Shown here: positions 8,854 through 17,195 of the stretch, piece after piece | Layout: every line of letters begins with the position of its first letter | Numbering within the stretch: position 1 is the stretch's first letter | DNA from: Smittium mucronatum | Taxonomy: Eukaryota > Kickxellomycota > Harpellomycetes > Harpellales > Legeriomycetaceae | Direction: 5' to 3' | Length of the DNA: 17,195 nucleotides | Assembly: GCA_001953115.1 (NCBI GenBank) | Contig: LSSL01002684.1 | Coordinates: forward strand, 1-17,195 | Made by a program: the position numbers and the translations under genes | The notes under the pieces: model-generated | What the model was told of the DNA's origin: nothing | Seen by the model: the letters and a program-made list of their open reading frames with translations, nothing else | Database searches by the model: none

Positions 8854-9748
8854 ATGGCGAAAAGCAAGCAAGTATCACCCATAGTCAAAAGCTACTTGAT
8901 TGCTTATAATGTAGTTTCTACTTTGTTGTGGGGGTACATTTTGGTGACTAGTGCCGGTCACATCTTGAGTGGGGGTCTTTACGGCTCGTTATTTGGAATA
9001 GTTGGCACCAAGCTTATTGCCATCCAGTCCTTAGCCGTTTTGGAAGTGAGTGTTCTCTTTTTTTTATTTTTTAATCTTTCTCATTTGATTCTTTTTCAAC
9101 TTTATTATTTTTTTACTTTATACCTTATTAGATTGTTCATTCACTTTTGGGTAAGTCAATTGATTGTTATTAACGTGGAAAAAATTTCCTTCCATGGGAT
9201 ATATAATTCTATTTGTTATTTTATCATTTATACTTATTAAAACCGTTTCTATACTATTAAAAGGTATTGTAAGCTCCGGCGTAATGACTGTATTGCCCCA
9301 AGTTTTCTCCCGTCTATTTTTAGTATGGGGAATCTTTTATGTTTTCCCAGAAAGAGAGGTTCTTAACCAAATCGGTGTCCCTTTGCTCGTCTTTGCCTGG
9401 AGCATCACTGAAACCATTAGATATCCATTCTACGCCCTTTCAGTTGCTGAATTGCAATTTTATCCCCTATTGTGGGCTAGATACACTTTGTTTTACGTCT
9501 TGTACCCACTTGGTGTTACCGGTGAATTGCTGACCATATACTCCGCCCTCCCTATTGCCAAGAACTATTACCCCACTTATTATTACTTTTTAATTGCCAT
9601 CATGTTCTCATACGGCCCACCATTCTATTTCTTGTATACCCACATGATCAAACAACGCAGAAAGCAGTTGGGATCTCCAAAACAAAGCTCCGATAAGAAG
9701 GAAGGAAAGAATGCGCACAAGAACACAAAGAAAGCCAAGAAGTTGTGA
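8854..9748 (+). CDS. PHS1: Very-long-chain (3R)-3-hydroxyacyl-CoA dehydratase, three exons
   Basis: This ER membrane enzyme removes water from 3-hydroxyacyl-CoA, the third step of very-long-chain fatty acid elongation. Exons are 8854-9045, 9132-9150 (19 nt) and 9264-9748; the introns begin GTGAGT and GTAAGT and end TTAG and AAAG. The spliced product is 231 residues, close to the family's usual size (yeast Phs1 217). Family blocks appear in order: SYLIAYNVVSTLLWGYIL (13-30), LAVLEIVHSLLGIVSSGV (60-77), QVFSRLFLVWGI (83-94), WSITETIRYPFYAL (116-129) and RYTLFYVLYPLGVTGELL (143-160). Tyr151 and Glu158 match the catalytic Tyr and Glu of Phs1, with the same spacing of seven. Several hydrophobic segments indicate a multi-pass membrane protein. 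The lysine-rich tail ends KAKKL, which fits a KxKxx ER-retrieval signal. The ATG sits in AAAATGG and is preceded by a MITE. It is convergent with the next gene. Confidence 0.95.
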
Positions 9749-9905
9749 ATCAAGTTCATATTACTAATATAATTTTATTTTTGAATAAGTAGCCCTGCTC
9801 CTTTATAAATTTCGTTTAGTGTATTCTCTAGAAAATTTGATTTTTGCCTTTTCAATTACATGTGGTTTAGAGTTCTATGGTTTTAGCTTACTATTCTTAT
9901 CTATA

Positions 9906-11889
9906 TCACTCTGGAATCATTTCTGATAAAATGTTTAGAATCTTTTTTTGTATCGAAATTGTTTTGGGTTCGCTAGTGGGCCTGAAAACAGGGATTCCGA
10001 TTTTACTTAGCTCTGACTGATGCTTGAATGCCAAATTACTGATTTGCTTCGATATATCCTTGTCTATCTCTATCACTCTCTTATTATACTCTATTTCAGC
10101 CATTTTCTCATCCTTCAACATCTGTATCCTTTTAAATTTTCAAAATTAAATCGGAATGTTAGTGCTATTAATAGTATTCACGGCAATTAAGAAACTAATT
10201 TCAGATTTAATATTAGTCTTTATAAATTATAATAAAAAGAAAGATCAAAAATGAAAAAAAAGCACTAAAGAAGTATGCAGTATTAGATATGCAAAAGGTT
10301 ATATTGGAAATTAATTATTAAGTGCAGAGAAAACAACATGGAAATTAAACATTATAAATACGAATAAAAAAATAGATGGTGTCATAGTAATTTAAATTTT
10401 TTAAAAAAGGGATGATTTTAGAGTAACTTACATGTTTGTGGCCTGTAGAACTGTGATTTTGCTTGCTCGGATCTCGAAAAGATTGTTCTCTAAACGGATC
10501 TAATTATTGAAAAAATGACAATCATTTTAGTTGATTAATTAACATTATTCTCACAAATCACAGGAAAGAAAACATCCTGTTAATGATGTGTGATATAAGG
10601 AAAGAAATATGTTTTATCAGGACCTGCTCATCACGAAGAGATTTGATTTTAGCAACAACATCTGGATTTTGCATCATTTCTGCAAGTTTTACTAACACTT
10701 TTGGAGTGATATGGTCAATTTTAGCCCACTCTGTGTCTGATTCATAGTTTGTTATTTCACCCTTCGATGGATTGTAATCTAGACTCAAAAATCCATGTTC
10801 ATGATTAGTATCTGTATAATATTTCTCAGCATCCAATTGCTGTCTCTTAAAATCTGGCTGCTCGGGTTGGGTTTCTGCATAAAAAATTGAGTAATCCTCG
10901 GGACTATACTCGTCAAATTTCCGCTTACTGGAAATTGTTATCTCGTCGGGACACCCAATTTCCTCAAAATTCCCATTTATTTCAGTATATACTTGATTAA
11001 TACTATCTATACCTTGTCCTAGAGAATCGTTCTCGACACTATTCTTTAAAGATGTATAGAGATCTCTAAACTTTTCCAACTCTTTACTACTCTCCGCACT
11101 TGACTGTTCCTTGTAAATATAATAATCAGTTTGATTATTTTCTTCTGGCCGATTGGTATTATTTTCTTGGTCGTATTCAATATCCTCGAGCTCGTTTTCA
11201 TCTAGTTCGATTTCGTCGGAATTCAAATGAGCAGATTTTTTAGTCGTTGTTTCAGTTTGAAAAGTGAATTTTATCGGCTCAGCTGGTACCATTATATTAA
11301 GTTCTTCATCCACCCTAAAAAAAAAGAATGCCAAAATAACTTTTTTTTTCCGATCCAATCTATAAGCTTTTTTCTTCTCAATTAAAAAGCATCATATTGT
11401 GCGGGTTTTTTCATATTCTAAATAAAAGCCTCCTTAAATCCAGAGAAATAAAAATAAAGTTAATAAAAATTTACCTTTCTACCCTCTCTCTATAAACCTT
11501 CTTACTTTCTGGAAGATCAACAGGATCATTCTATATGATATTAACAACTTGATATAGCCACCATTGCATACCTTTTTTTCCTGAAAAGGATTGGAAAAAA
11601 ATACATATTATGAGACTTACCTTTAAAGGGACATCCTGTTCTGGATTTATTTCTTGGTGGAGTTCAATATCCAATTCAGTCGACTTTCCTATCTTCGATA
11701 ACAAATCAAGAACTCTATTCAGTTCCCCATTTTCAGTTCCCCTCATCCCAAGAAGTTTTTTTCTTTTTTTATCTAAATGAATTTCTTTATTTAAAAAATC
11801 CACTCCTGGCTATTCAGATAAGTTTCGACCAAGGCCGATATAGGAATTCTGTGTATTAAAAAAAATTTAGAGGTTTCTTCCTCAATCAT
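9906..11889 (-). CDS. Unrecognised acidic protein, seven-exon model
   Basis: I do not recognise the family. Proposed exons, in minus order, are 11621-11889, 11572-11580 (9 nt), 11475-11530, 10624-11314, 10555-10576, 10432-10499 and 9906-10121. All joins keep phase. Donors are GTAAGT, GTATGC, GTAAAT, GTCCTG (weak), GTGAGA and GTAAGT. Exon 1 needs one extra base in the T run near 11795, where SQEWIF and VDFLNKEIHL overlap in two frames; this is either a sequencing slip or a lesion. The product would be about 443 residues: a charged N-terminal part (LNRVLDLLSKIGKS), a segment PVDLPESKKVYRERVERVDE, a long acidic low-complexity middle (DEIELDENELEDIEY), a basic patch SSKRKFDEYSPED, a helical TPKVLVKLAEMMQNPDVVAK, and a C-terminal coiled-coil-like region ending with SELSKIGIPVFRPTSEPK. 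It reads like a nuclear or scaffold protein, which is only an impression. Exon 7 begins exactly at an ATG after a 310-nt intron, so it could instead be a separate 71-codon gene. Confidence 0.6.
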
Positions 11890-12015
11890 ACTAAACTATT
11901 GTTACACTCATCCACATATACTTGAGTCTATTCGCTGTAATTTGGATGAATTAATTGTGTAAAAAATGATTTTTTCCAATTGAATGTCTCAAATTAGCAA
12001 GTAAAGGCCAGGGAA

Positions 12016-12464
12016 ATGTATATATTGGCTGAACCCGATGGTAAAATATGGTTATTACTCGCCACCGAAAAAAATTGTCCCTATTTGAAGTTTTGATATA
12101 GATTTATTTACCAATTATATGGCAGATAGGTTCTATTTTACTGCGTTCCAAATTTAAGCAATGTTCTTTTACTAAAGTACTCAATATGTATCCAATAAAT
12201 TATTTTAATTTCGATTTATTTTATTGCCTTGCCCTAATGCTTTCCTAGTTTTTTTATCATTTTTGTTTTTTTTTTGCAGGATAACTATTTTAAAGAAAAA
12301 TTTGATAAGTGAAAACTGTCAAACACTAATAACGATAATAAAAAATGGTATTTCCACTTGGCTGAATAATCATAACCCCCGAAAACTCTACATCACAGTG
12401 GAGGTTTCTATTATCAATGTAATCAAGTTAATAGGATATTTTAATTCAACAGAAACGAGTTTAG
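12016..12464 (+). CDS. Speculative small spliced gene, unrecognised
   Basis: An ATG at 12016 opens a 26-codon frame (MYILAEPDGKIWLLLATEKN and on to a TGA at 12094) that reads like protein. Past a strong acceptor, a T run then GCAG at 12279, an open segment at 12280-12403 reads ILKKNLISENCQTLITIIKN and ends ...RKLYITVE. A GTTTCT...TTCAACAG intron (12404-12452) would lead to KRV and a stop at 12462. I could not find a clean donor to join the first and second segments, although FTNYMADRFYF is open near 12107-12139. It would be divergent from the seven-exon gene (start 11889) and convergent with the TRAPPC8-like gene. No family was recognised, and the segments may be unrelated or chance. Confidence 0.28.
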
Positions 12465-12632
12465 TTTATTTTGTATCTTAAACCTTAAAATTTAACCTTA
12501 TGAGATTTATTGCATACAACTCTAAATATTTATGATATTTTTGTAATTAAAAATATTTTATTTATTATAAAAGGTATATATTATCTCTATATCAATGTAT
12601 CTAGTATGAAATTTACAAATTCTACTCTAGAA

Positions 12633-15600
12633 TTAAAGCACCCAAATCGGCAATTCAATCGTGGGCATTATCGTCTCTATAACATCAGATCCAGACGGTC
12701 TGTTAGAGCTTCCAGACCTGTCTTCCCAAATTTTCAAGTTCCAATTATTGAGGTTAATGCTCCCAGGTGTATAGATGATCACTTTTAATTCTGCGCTATT
12801 TGCGGATCCAGGTAAAATTTTCCCACAAATCTCTGTTTTCCCTGCCCATCCCCAATTATTTGTATATATCCCAAGCTCTTCAAATGTACTTGTATTGCTA
12901 ACTGGTGACATATTCTTATTTAATTCGCGGGAATCAATAACCACTCTTCGATTTTCTATCAAATTTAGCTTATAATTATACGATTTTCCCCACATCAAAT
13001 TCTCCAAATTCGCGATCACTGATATAGTTATCGGAAATGTAGCTCCATCGCTATAATAAACATAATTACTACCTTGAGATCCTTGTAATTTCATTTTTAC
13101 AAGGACCTTACTTTCAAATTCATCCCTAACTCCACTCCAATCATAAAGAGAATCAATTATCGATTTTCCTACAAGAATTTGCTCCCTGTTAGTGTTTGAT
13201 TTTAACAATGATTCAGAAGCCTCTTGCTCCCCAACCGAAATAGCCCCTTCGTATACCAAGCTTTTACTCTTTATCCCCTTAACTGAATGGTGACCAAAAC
13301 AACCCCTTTTCCCCTCAACCTCCCAAAACAAGAAACACTCAATGGAAAAAGAGTCATATAGCCCAAAAAATATCGATATATCTTTGATTGATAATTGCTG
13401 GAAATGTTGTCTCAGCAAATATAATCTCCAATTGGATCGAGACTCAATCAAATAATCACACAATGGTGATTTTTCAATACGAATAAAAGGATTACCCGCA
13501 TGATTAAAGTTGAAAAACTTGATTTTTATATCAGGCTGTGATAAATTGGTGCTAGAAGAACCATTCAACTCGCTAGAGTTCTTATCAATATAATTTTGTA
13601 AGCAATCGGCTGTAAACCTTTCTGTGGGAAGAAGAGAAGAGAATTTCAACTCTGGTGGGGCTTTTACATAATAGTTCAAACTAACCTTTTGCAATGGCTG
13701 AATCTTATCTGGGATGTTAGACAGTGGGAAAACGTCATAAATAGGGCATGAAAAAGATGCCTGATTAAGGATAAAAGTTTCTGTCTGTTGAGGATTTTCT
13801 ATGTTCAAAGTTAATATGTAGATGTTTGATGCCTCATCAATTGACTTTAAATTTACGTTTATTTGTAGCGACGGGTTAATATCACAAATTTCCTCCATAA
13901 GAAAAGTTCGCTTCTCGTTGCTTAAAAGAAATTCTGGAGACATATGCGGGTATCCAACCATGAATTTGAACGAAAAAGAACCAATTTTATCACCCCTCAC
14001 CCACAATGGGATTTCTAAATCGTCTCCTGGGCAAAGGGGGGTCTCAAAAACTATTTTTTTCGAAGGAATTTCCATTATTTTGTTCCCTATACTGTAAGAA
14101 AAAACATCTTCTAAATTGGTATCATTAAAGTAAAAGTTGTCTTTTTCATCATCGCTTAGGCTTCGATTTTTGGAATCTTTAGAATTTGCACCGTCAACGT
14201 AAAAAAAGCTAGGATGGGACGTCCAAATGTAAATTAAATCAACCGGAATATTACTGACATTTTTTATGGAAATAACTGACTTAATAATCTGACCGCTTAT
14301 TAATGAATCAGGGAAGTCCATCATTTTTACTAGCAGATATGGAAGGCTAGGTAATACTTTGATGCAAGGGTAATATTCATCCTTGTAAACTACATTTGAA
14401 CGCTGTTCAGAGGTCTCATTAAGTCGAGCACCATTAAAAGATAAGCTCCTTTTTTGTAAGATGCTTCCATTAAGCAGGTACTGCACATCTTTTATATAAA
14501 TCGTCCCTTTTGACGGTGCATTAATTTTGATCGATAACATTGATTGAGACTGGGGTTCGAGTGAGAAGCTTTCAATTTTCTCGCAAATAGGCTCAGTACA
14601 ATATCTCTCTCCGTTTTCATCTTCTAAAGAACAAAGGAGGGTTATATCATTCAAAGTTATTTGTATTTTTAAAGGGTTTTCGACAACTATTAATATAGTG
14701 ACTAGCTCATTGGGTGAACAAAATGCTTTATTGGCTGATTCTCTAGGCACGGGTTCACCACCATATTGCGGCCATCTTGAAATGGAATCAATGCCATCAT
14801 TTTCTGGAGACAGATAAAGTCTAATGGATTCCTTCTTGAATATTGGAAATGTTAGATCTAGATTAACTTTAGAAAAATCGGTCAAATCATGATTGTCTTT
14901 GGCTAAAGTGTATATCCGACACAATTCTTGCATATTGTAGGATTGCTTAGATTCATCAAGAAGTACATTATTAATTAATCTTTCGTAGCATTCTAGAGAT
15001 TGATTAGTATCGCCTAATTTAACTGATAGTACACTCATTAAGGAGCTGGTTTCAGCGTCAGATTTTTTCCAAAGGGACAGGAAATGAGAGTTTTTTTCGA
15101 GTTTGTAACATCTATAAGAATGTTGAGGTTGATTACCGGCATTGTATTTAATAGCGGCTAGATGATTATACAAGTTAGCTTTTCGAAACAAACCTAAAAA
15201 GGTAGAAATTTGACAAGCATTCTCTAAAAATAGGGCGGCACATATGGAATTGGTTGTTCTCTCCGATAATAGCAAAATGGAAACAGCAGGCTGGTAACAT
15301 TCAATATCGAAGCATATCTCAGAATATAAAATAATTGAGCGAAAAGAGTATAAATCAGATTGCCAAACGCTTTTTTTATACGACTCTAAGGCGTTTTTTA
15401 AATATTGATCAAATTGGTCTTTTGCCTGTTTTTTATCCTGAAGAAGTCGACATATTCCAATCATTTCTTGAGACCCAGCATAGCATTTCCAGCTTTTGTC
15501 AGAAAGAAATTCCCTACTAGCTACGGTATATACAGGTAAGGCAACTCGGTATCCTTTGAGCATGAAAAAATAATCAGCCAATTTTCTGAGTTTCATTTCA

Positions 15601-16610
15601 ATACTACCCCTTAAATAAAAAACTTCGCCATAGTCATCAGTTGACTTTGTGGAGAGCTTGTTGCTACTTGAAAAATATTTTCTGCCAGCAGAGAATAGTC
15701 TCCCAGTTATGCCTTTTCTCACACTTGATGTTTGTTCGCCTAGAAGGAGTATTTGGCGCTGCATATGACTAATCATTCCTTCGGAAATAATTTGTTTAAC
15801 CGCACGTTTTATATCCACTATACTTTCAGGCAGGATATTGATTTCTTCGTTAAACATATTAATTGACATTTCTTGAGAATCTTGACTTGAGATAAGCTCT
15901 TTATCCGAAATATCGGTCGAAGAAGATAAAATCTCCAGGAATGCAGTATTTGAACCTAATCGTTTTGCCAATTCTGAATATACAGCTTTACGCTCTTCTT
16001 GATTGGATTTAATTTGATTTGGAGAGTCTTTGTGAGAAACTAATAGGTAGTAGACAATCATTTCACCTCCGTTGTAGAGACTTTTTCGAGCTTTGTCATA
16101 AAGAGGATGAGTTAACAGCTCTTTAAATCCGGAATATGGATTTTCCTCTTCCAAGCTTGCAACAAAGAGAGTTATTATGGGGTGTTCAAAGGCCTGAAAA
16201 GATGTTTCGCCAATTGAGTTTATCCAGTTGTTAGCGAATACTTTGTACCAAGGGTAAGGGAAGGGGGGTTGTGTAACTGTTTTTGGTGTTTCAAGAGTTC
16301 CTTCGTCAAAAGTAGAATTAATCCAATCGGACAATTCATTCTTTGTTGGGATAGTTTCTCTCTTGTTTCCACAATCATCAACGAATTTTATGGACACGGA
16401 ATCTAAATAAAAGCTGGACCCTTCACCGTCAATTATTCTAGAATTTATTTGAACGTCCTCACCAAAAGGTTTAAGTAAATCCGAGAAATTATCAAATCCA
16501 GTCCTTTTAGCTATTTCATCAGTTTTTGGAGTTGATATAACAAGGATTCTCGGGGAGAAAGAATCTATCACTAATTCTGCTCCAGTTTTGTATTTATCTG
16601 CCAATTTCAT
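12633..16610 (-). CDS. TRAPPC8: TRAPP complex subunit TRAPPC8/Trs85, intronless
   Basis: This is a subunit of a TRAPP complex, the Rab/Ypt exchange factor at the Golgi and autophagosome. TRAPPC8/Trs85 directs the complex in autophagy and secretory traffic. It is one uninterrupted frame of 1325 codons ending in TAA. N-terminal hallmarks of the family are present: SFSPRILVISTPKTDEIAKR (17-36), FSDLLKPFG (42-50), PWYKVFANNWI (120-130), FEHPIITLFVASLEEENP (141-158), and GITGRLFSAGRKYFSSS (300-316), which corresponds to the conserved RSLFSATKKWFSG-type motif. EMKLRKLADYFFMLKGYRVA (338-357) follows, starting an alpha-solenoid region of paired helices. The C-terminal half is beta-rich with repeated strand patterns, as in the Ig-like part of the family. 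The start matches the position where animal homologues begin, about 15 residues before the first conserved block, so the protein looks full-length. Its length is in the animal range and well above the yeast protein. No introns were found, unlike its neighbours. Confidence 0.93.
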   Translation of the reverse strand: MKLADKYKTGAELVIDSFSPRILVISTPKTDEIAKRTGFDNFSDLLKPFGEDVQINSRIIDGEGSSFYLDSVSIKFVDDCGNKRETIPTKNELSDWINSTFDEGTLETPKTVTQPPFPYPWYKVFANNWINSIGETSFQAFEHPIITLFVASLEEENPYSGFKELLTHPLYDKARKSLYNGGEMIVYYLLVSHKDSPNQIKSNQEERKAVYSELAKRLGSNTAFLEILSSSTDISDKELISSQDSQEMSINMFNEEINILPESIVDIKRAVKQIISEGMISHMQRQILLLGEQTSSVRKGITGRLFSAGRKYFSSSNKLSTKSTDDYGEVFYLRGSIEMKLRKLADYFFMLKGYRVALPVYTVASREFLSDKSWKCYAGSQEMIGICRLLQDKKQAKDQFDQYLKNALESYKKSVWQSDLYSFRSIILYSEICFDIECYQPAVSILLLSERTTNSICAALFLENACQISTFLGLFRKANLYNHLAAIKYNAGNQPQHSYRCYKLEKNSHFLSLWKKSDAETSSLMSVLSVKLGDTNQSLECYERLINNVLLDESKQSYNMQELCRIYTLAKDNHDLTDFSKVNLDLTFPIFKKESIRLYLSPENDGIDSISRWPQYGGEPVPRESANKAFCSPNELVTILIVVENPLKIQITLNDITLLCSLEDENGERYCTEPICEKIESFSLEPQSQSMLSIKINAPSKGTIYIKDVQYLLNGSILQKRSLSFNGARLNETSEQRSNVVYKDEYYPCIKVLPSLPYLLVKMMDFPDSLISGQIIKSVISIKNVSNIPVDLIYIWTSHPSFFYVDGANSKDSKNRSLSDDEKDNFYFNDTNLEDVFSYSIGNKIMEIPSKKIVFETPLCPGDDLEIPLWVRGDKIGSFSFKFMVGYPHMSPEFLLSNEKRTFLMEEICDINPSLQINVNLKSIDEASNIYILTLNIENPQQTETFILNQASFSCPIYDVFPLSNIPDKIQPLQKVSLNYYVKAPPELKFSSLLPTERFTADCLQNYIDKNSSELNGSSSTNLSQPDIKIKFFNFNHAGNPFIRIEKSPLCDYLIESRSNWRLYLLRQHFQQLSIKDISIFFGLYDSFSIECFLFWEVEGKRGCFGHHSVKGIKSKSLVYEGAISVGEQEASESLLKSNTNREQILVGKSIIDSLYDWSGVRDEFESKVLVKMKLQGSQGSNYVYYSDGATFPITISVIANLENLMWGKSYNYKLNLIENRRVVIDSRELNKNMSPVSNTSTFEELGIYTNNWGWAGKTEICGKILPGSANSAELKVIIYTPGSINLNNWNLKIWEDRSGSSNRPSGSDVIETIMPTIELPIWVL

Positions 16611-16692
16611 GGATTTATTATCGGGTTTAAGTTGAGAATGATGGTGAAAGACTGATATTAGTATATAGATCCTAAAAGGTGATCTCGAGGAT

Positions 16693-16923
16693 ATGATAAA
16701 CTGGGGCCTAAATGGTTTTCTGGGTGTCTATACTATCTACGGAAAGGATAAGGTTACGTTAAATTGTGAACCTTTACTATTCAAATAAAAATGGAATGTA
16801 GTGCTTTTTGAGGTTATGCTATGATATTCCTATTTGTTAGCATCTTGGTGCCTTTGATTTGCTAATTGTTTCCTCTAATCCTATTGAAATTACCATTGTT
16901 GACCTAGCGCTGAATTAAGCATT
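16693..16923 (+). CDS. Speculative small divergent ORF, possibly two exons
   Basis: An ATG at 16693 begins MINWGLNGFLGVYTIYGKDK and runs 31 codons to TAA at 16786-16788 if unspliced. If an intron from GTTACG (16753) to TTGTTAG is removed, the frame continues in phase with HLGAFDLLIVSSNPIEITIV and ends at a TAA near 16918. Both halves look protein-like, but neither matches a family I know, and the donor is weak. It starts about 80 bp from the TRAPPC8-like ATG on the opposite strand, so the two would share a promoter region. Confidence 0.25.
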
Positions 16924-17137
16924 ATCATTGGGAACAATATTCCTCGAATGTATGAAAAATTGCCAATGATGATGGTAATATGTGGCTTGGGTTGAACTTA
17001 TTTTAGATTTTGTTGGTGGATAAATAGCTGAAAAAATGAAGAAATATGTTATTGGTTAAACTGCACTGGAAATAATATCAACTTAGGTATTTTGTACCTC
17101 TAAGAGTGAAATACCTTGCCGTGGTTTAGGGGCTTAA

Positions 17138-17161
17138 TAGTGTACTTTTCGAAGTACACTA
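17138..17161. other. Perfect 10-bp hairpin with a TTCG loop
   Basis: TAGTGTACTT, then TTCG, then AAGTACACTA form an exact inverted repeat with a four-base loop. TTCG is one of the most stable RNA tetraloops, although the closing pair here is T-A rather than the favoured C-G. It lies at the window end with no assigned gene around it. It could belong to an untranslated region or a small RNA, or be a DNA palindrome without function. Confidence 0.5.
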
Positions 17162-17195
17162 GACTAAAATTTCACACAGCGTTGTACTATTCTTG

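Larger units (their letters stand above)
16611..17195. other. Upstream region of the TRAPPC8-like gene, window end
   Basis: This region is less AT-rich than the left half. It should contain the TRAPPC8-like promoter, but no core element stands out. It also holds a possible small plus-strand ORF (16693 onwards) and a hairpin (17138-17161), both listed separately. Several GT...AG segments, for example 16974-17007, could be introns of a divergent gene running off the window, but I could not assemble a coherent frame. Confidence 0.4.

Noticed and set aside
12510..12975. Plus-strand frames over the TRAPPC8-like 3' end
   Set aside because: They overlap the long, family-supported minus-strand frame.
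1..17195. CRISPR array, phage, operon or bacterial defence system
   Set aside because: There are no spaced direct repeats of that kind and no bacterial gene content; splice signals show a eukaryotic nuclear sequence.

Overview
This window looks like nuclear DNA from a small, AT-rich eukaryotic genome. The evidence is GT-AG introns, some only 40-55 nt long, genes for endomembrane proteins (a very-long-chain acyl-CoA dehydratase and a TRAPP subunit), and eukaryotic-type DDE transposons. Nothing bacterial was seen: no operons and no Shine-Dalgarno pattern. An early-diverging fungus or a related opisthokont parasite would fit the gene set, short introns and AT content, but the sequence alone does not fix the lineage.

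The left half (1 to about 8.7 kb) is gene-poor and full of decayed mobile DNA. From left to right it holds: about 2.8 kb of AT-rich sequence with nothing recognisable; a broken IS5/Harbinger-type (DDE_Tnp_4) transposase on the minus strand (about 2795-3960); more AT-rich filler; a lone 31-bp transposon end (4946-4976); a roughly 2.3 kb IS630/Tc1-mariner-like element (about 5034-7330); a possible transporter relic (about 7777-7960); a GC-rich island of unknown nature (about 8090-8420); and a short piggyBac-like MITE (8540-8701) between two TTAA sites. The IS630-like element has a transposase with five in-frame stops and no frameshift, between inverted arms of about 250-290 bp partly built from 61-bp tandem units.

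The right half (8.85-16.6 kb) is gene-dense. A three-exon plus-strand gene (8854-9748) encodes the ER 3-hydroxyacyl-CoA dehydratase (PHS1/HACD family), with a 19-nt middle exon. Convergent to it is an unrecognised minus-strand gene (9906-11889), which I reconstruct as seven exons including a 9-nt microexon; its first exon needs one extra base in a T run. A speculative small plus-strand spliced gene (about 12016-12464) comes next. A 1325-codon intronless minus-strand gene (12633-16610) encodes the TRAPPC8/Trs85 subunit of a TRAPP complex. The last 585 bp hold a possible small divergent ORF and a perfect 10-bp hairpin with a TTCG loop.

The recognised genes share a theme only in the broad sense that both serve the early secretory/ER system. 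They do not form a pathway or cluster. The most unusual structure is the IS630-like element with long, repeat-built arms.
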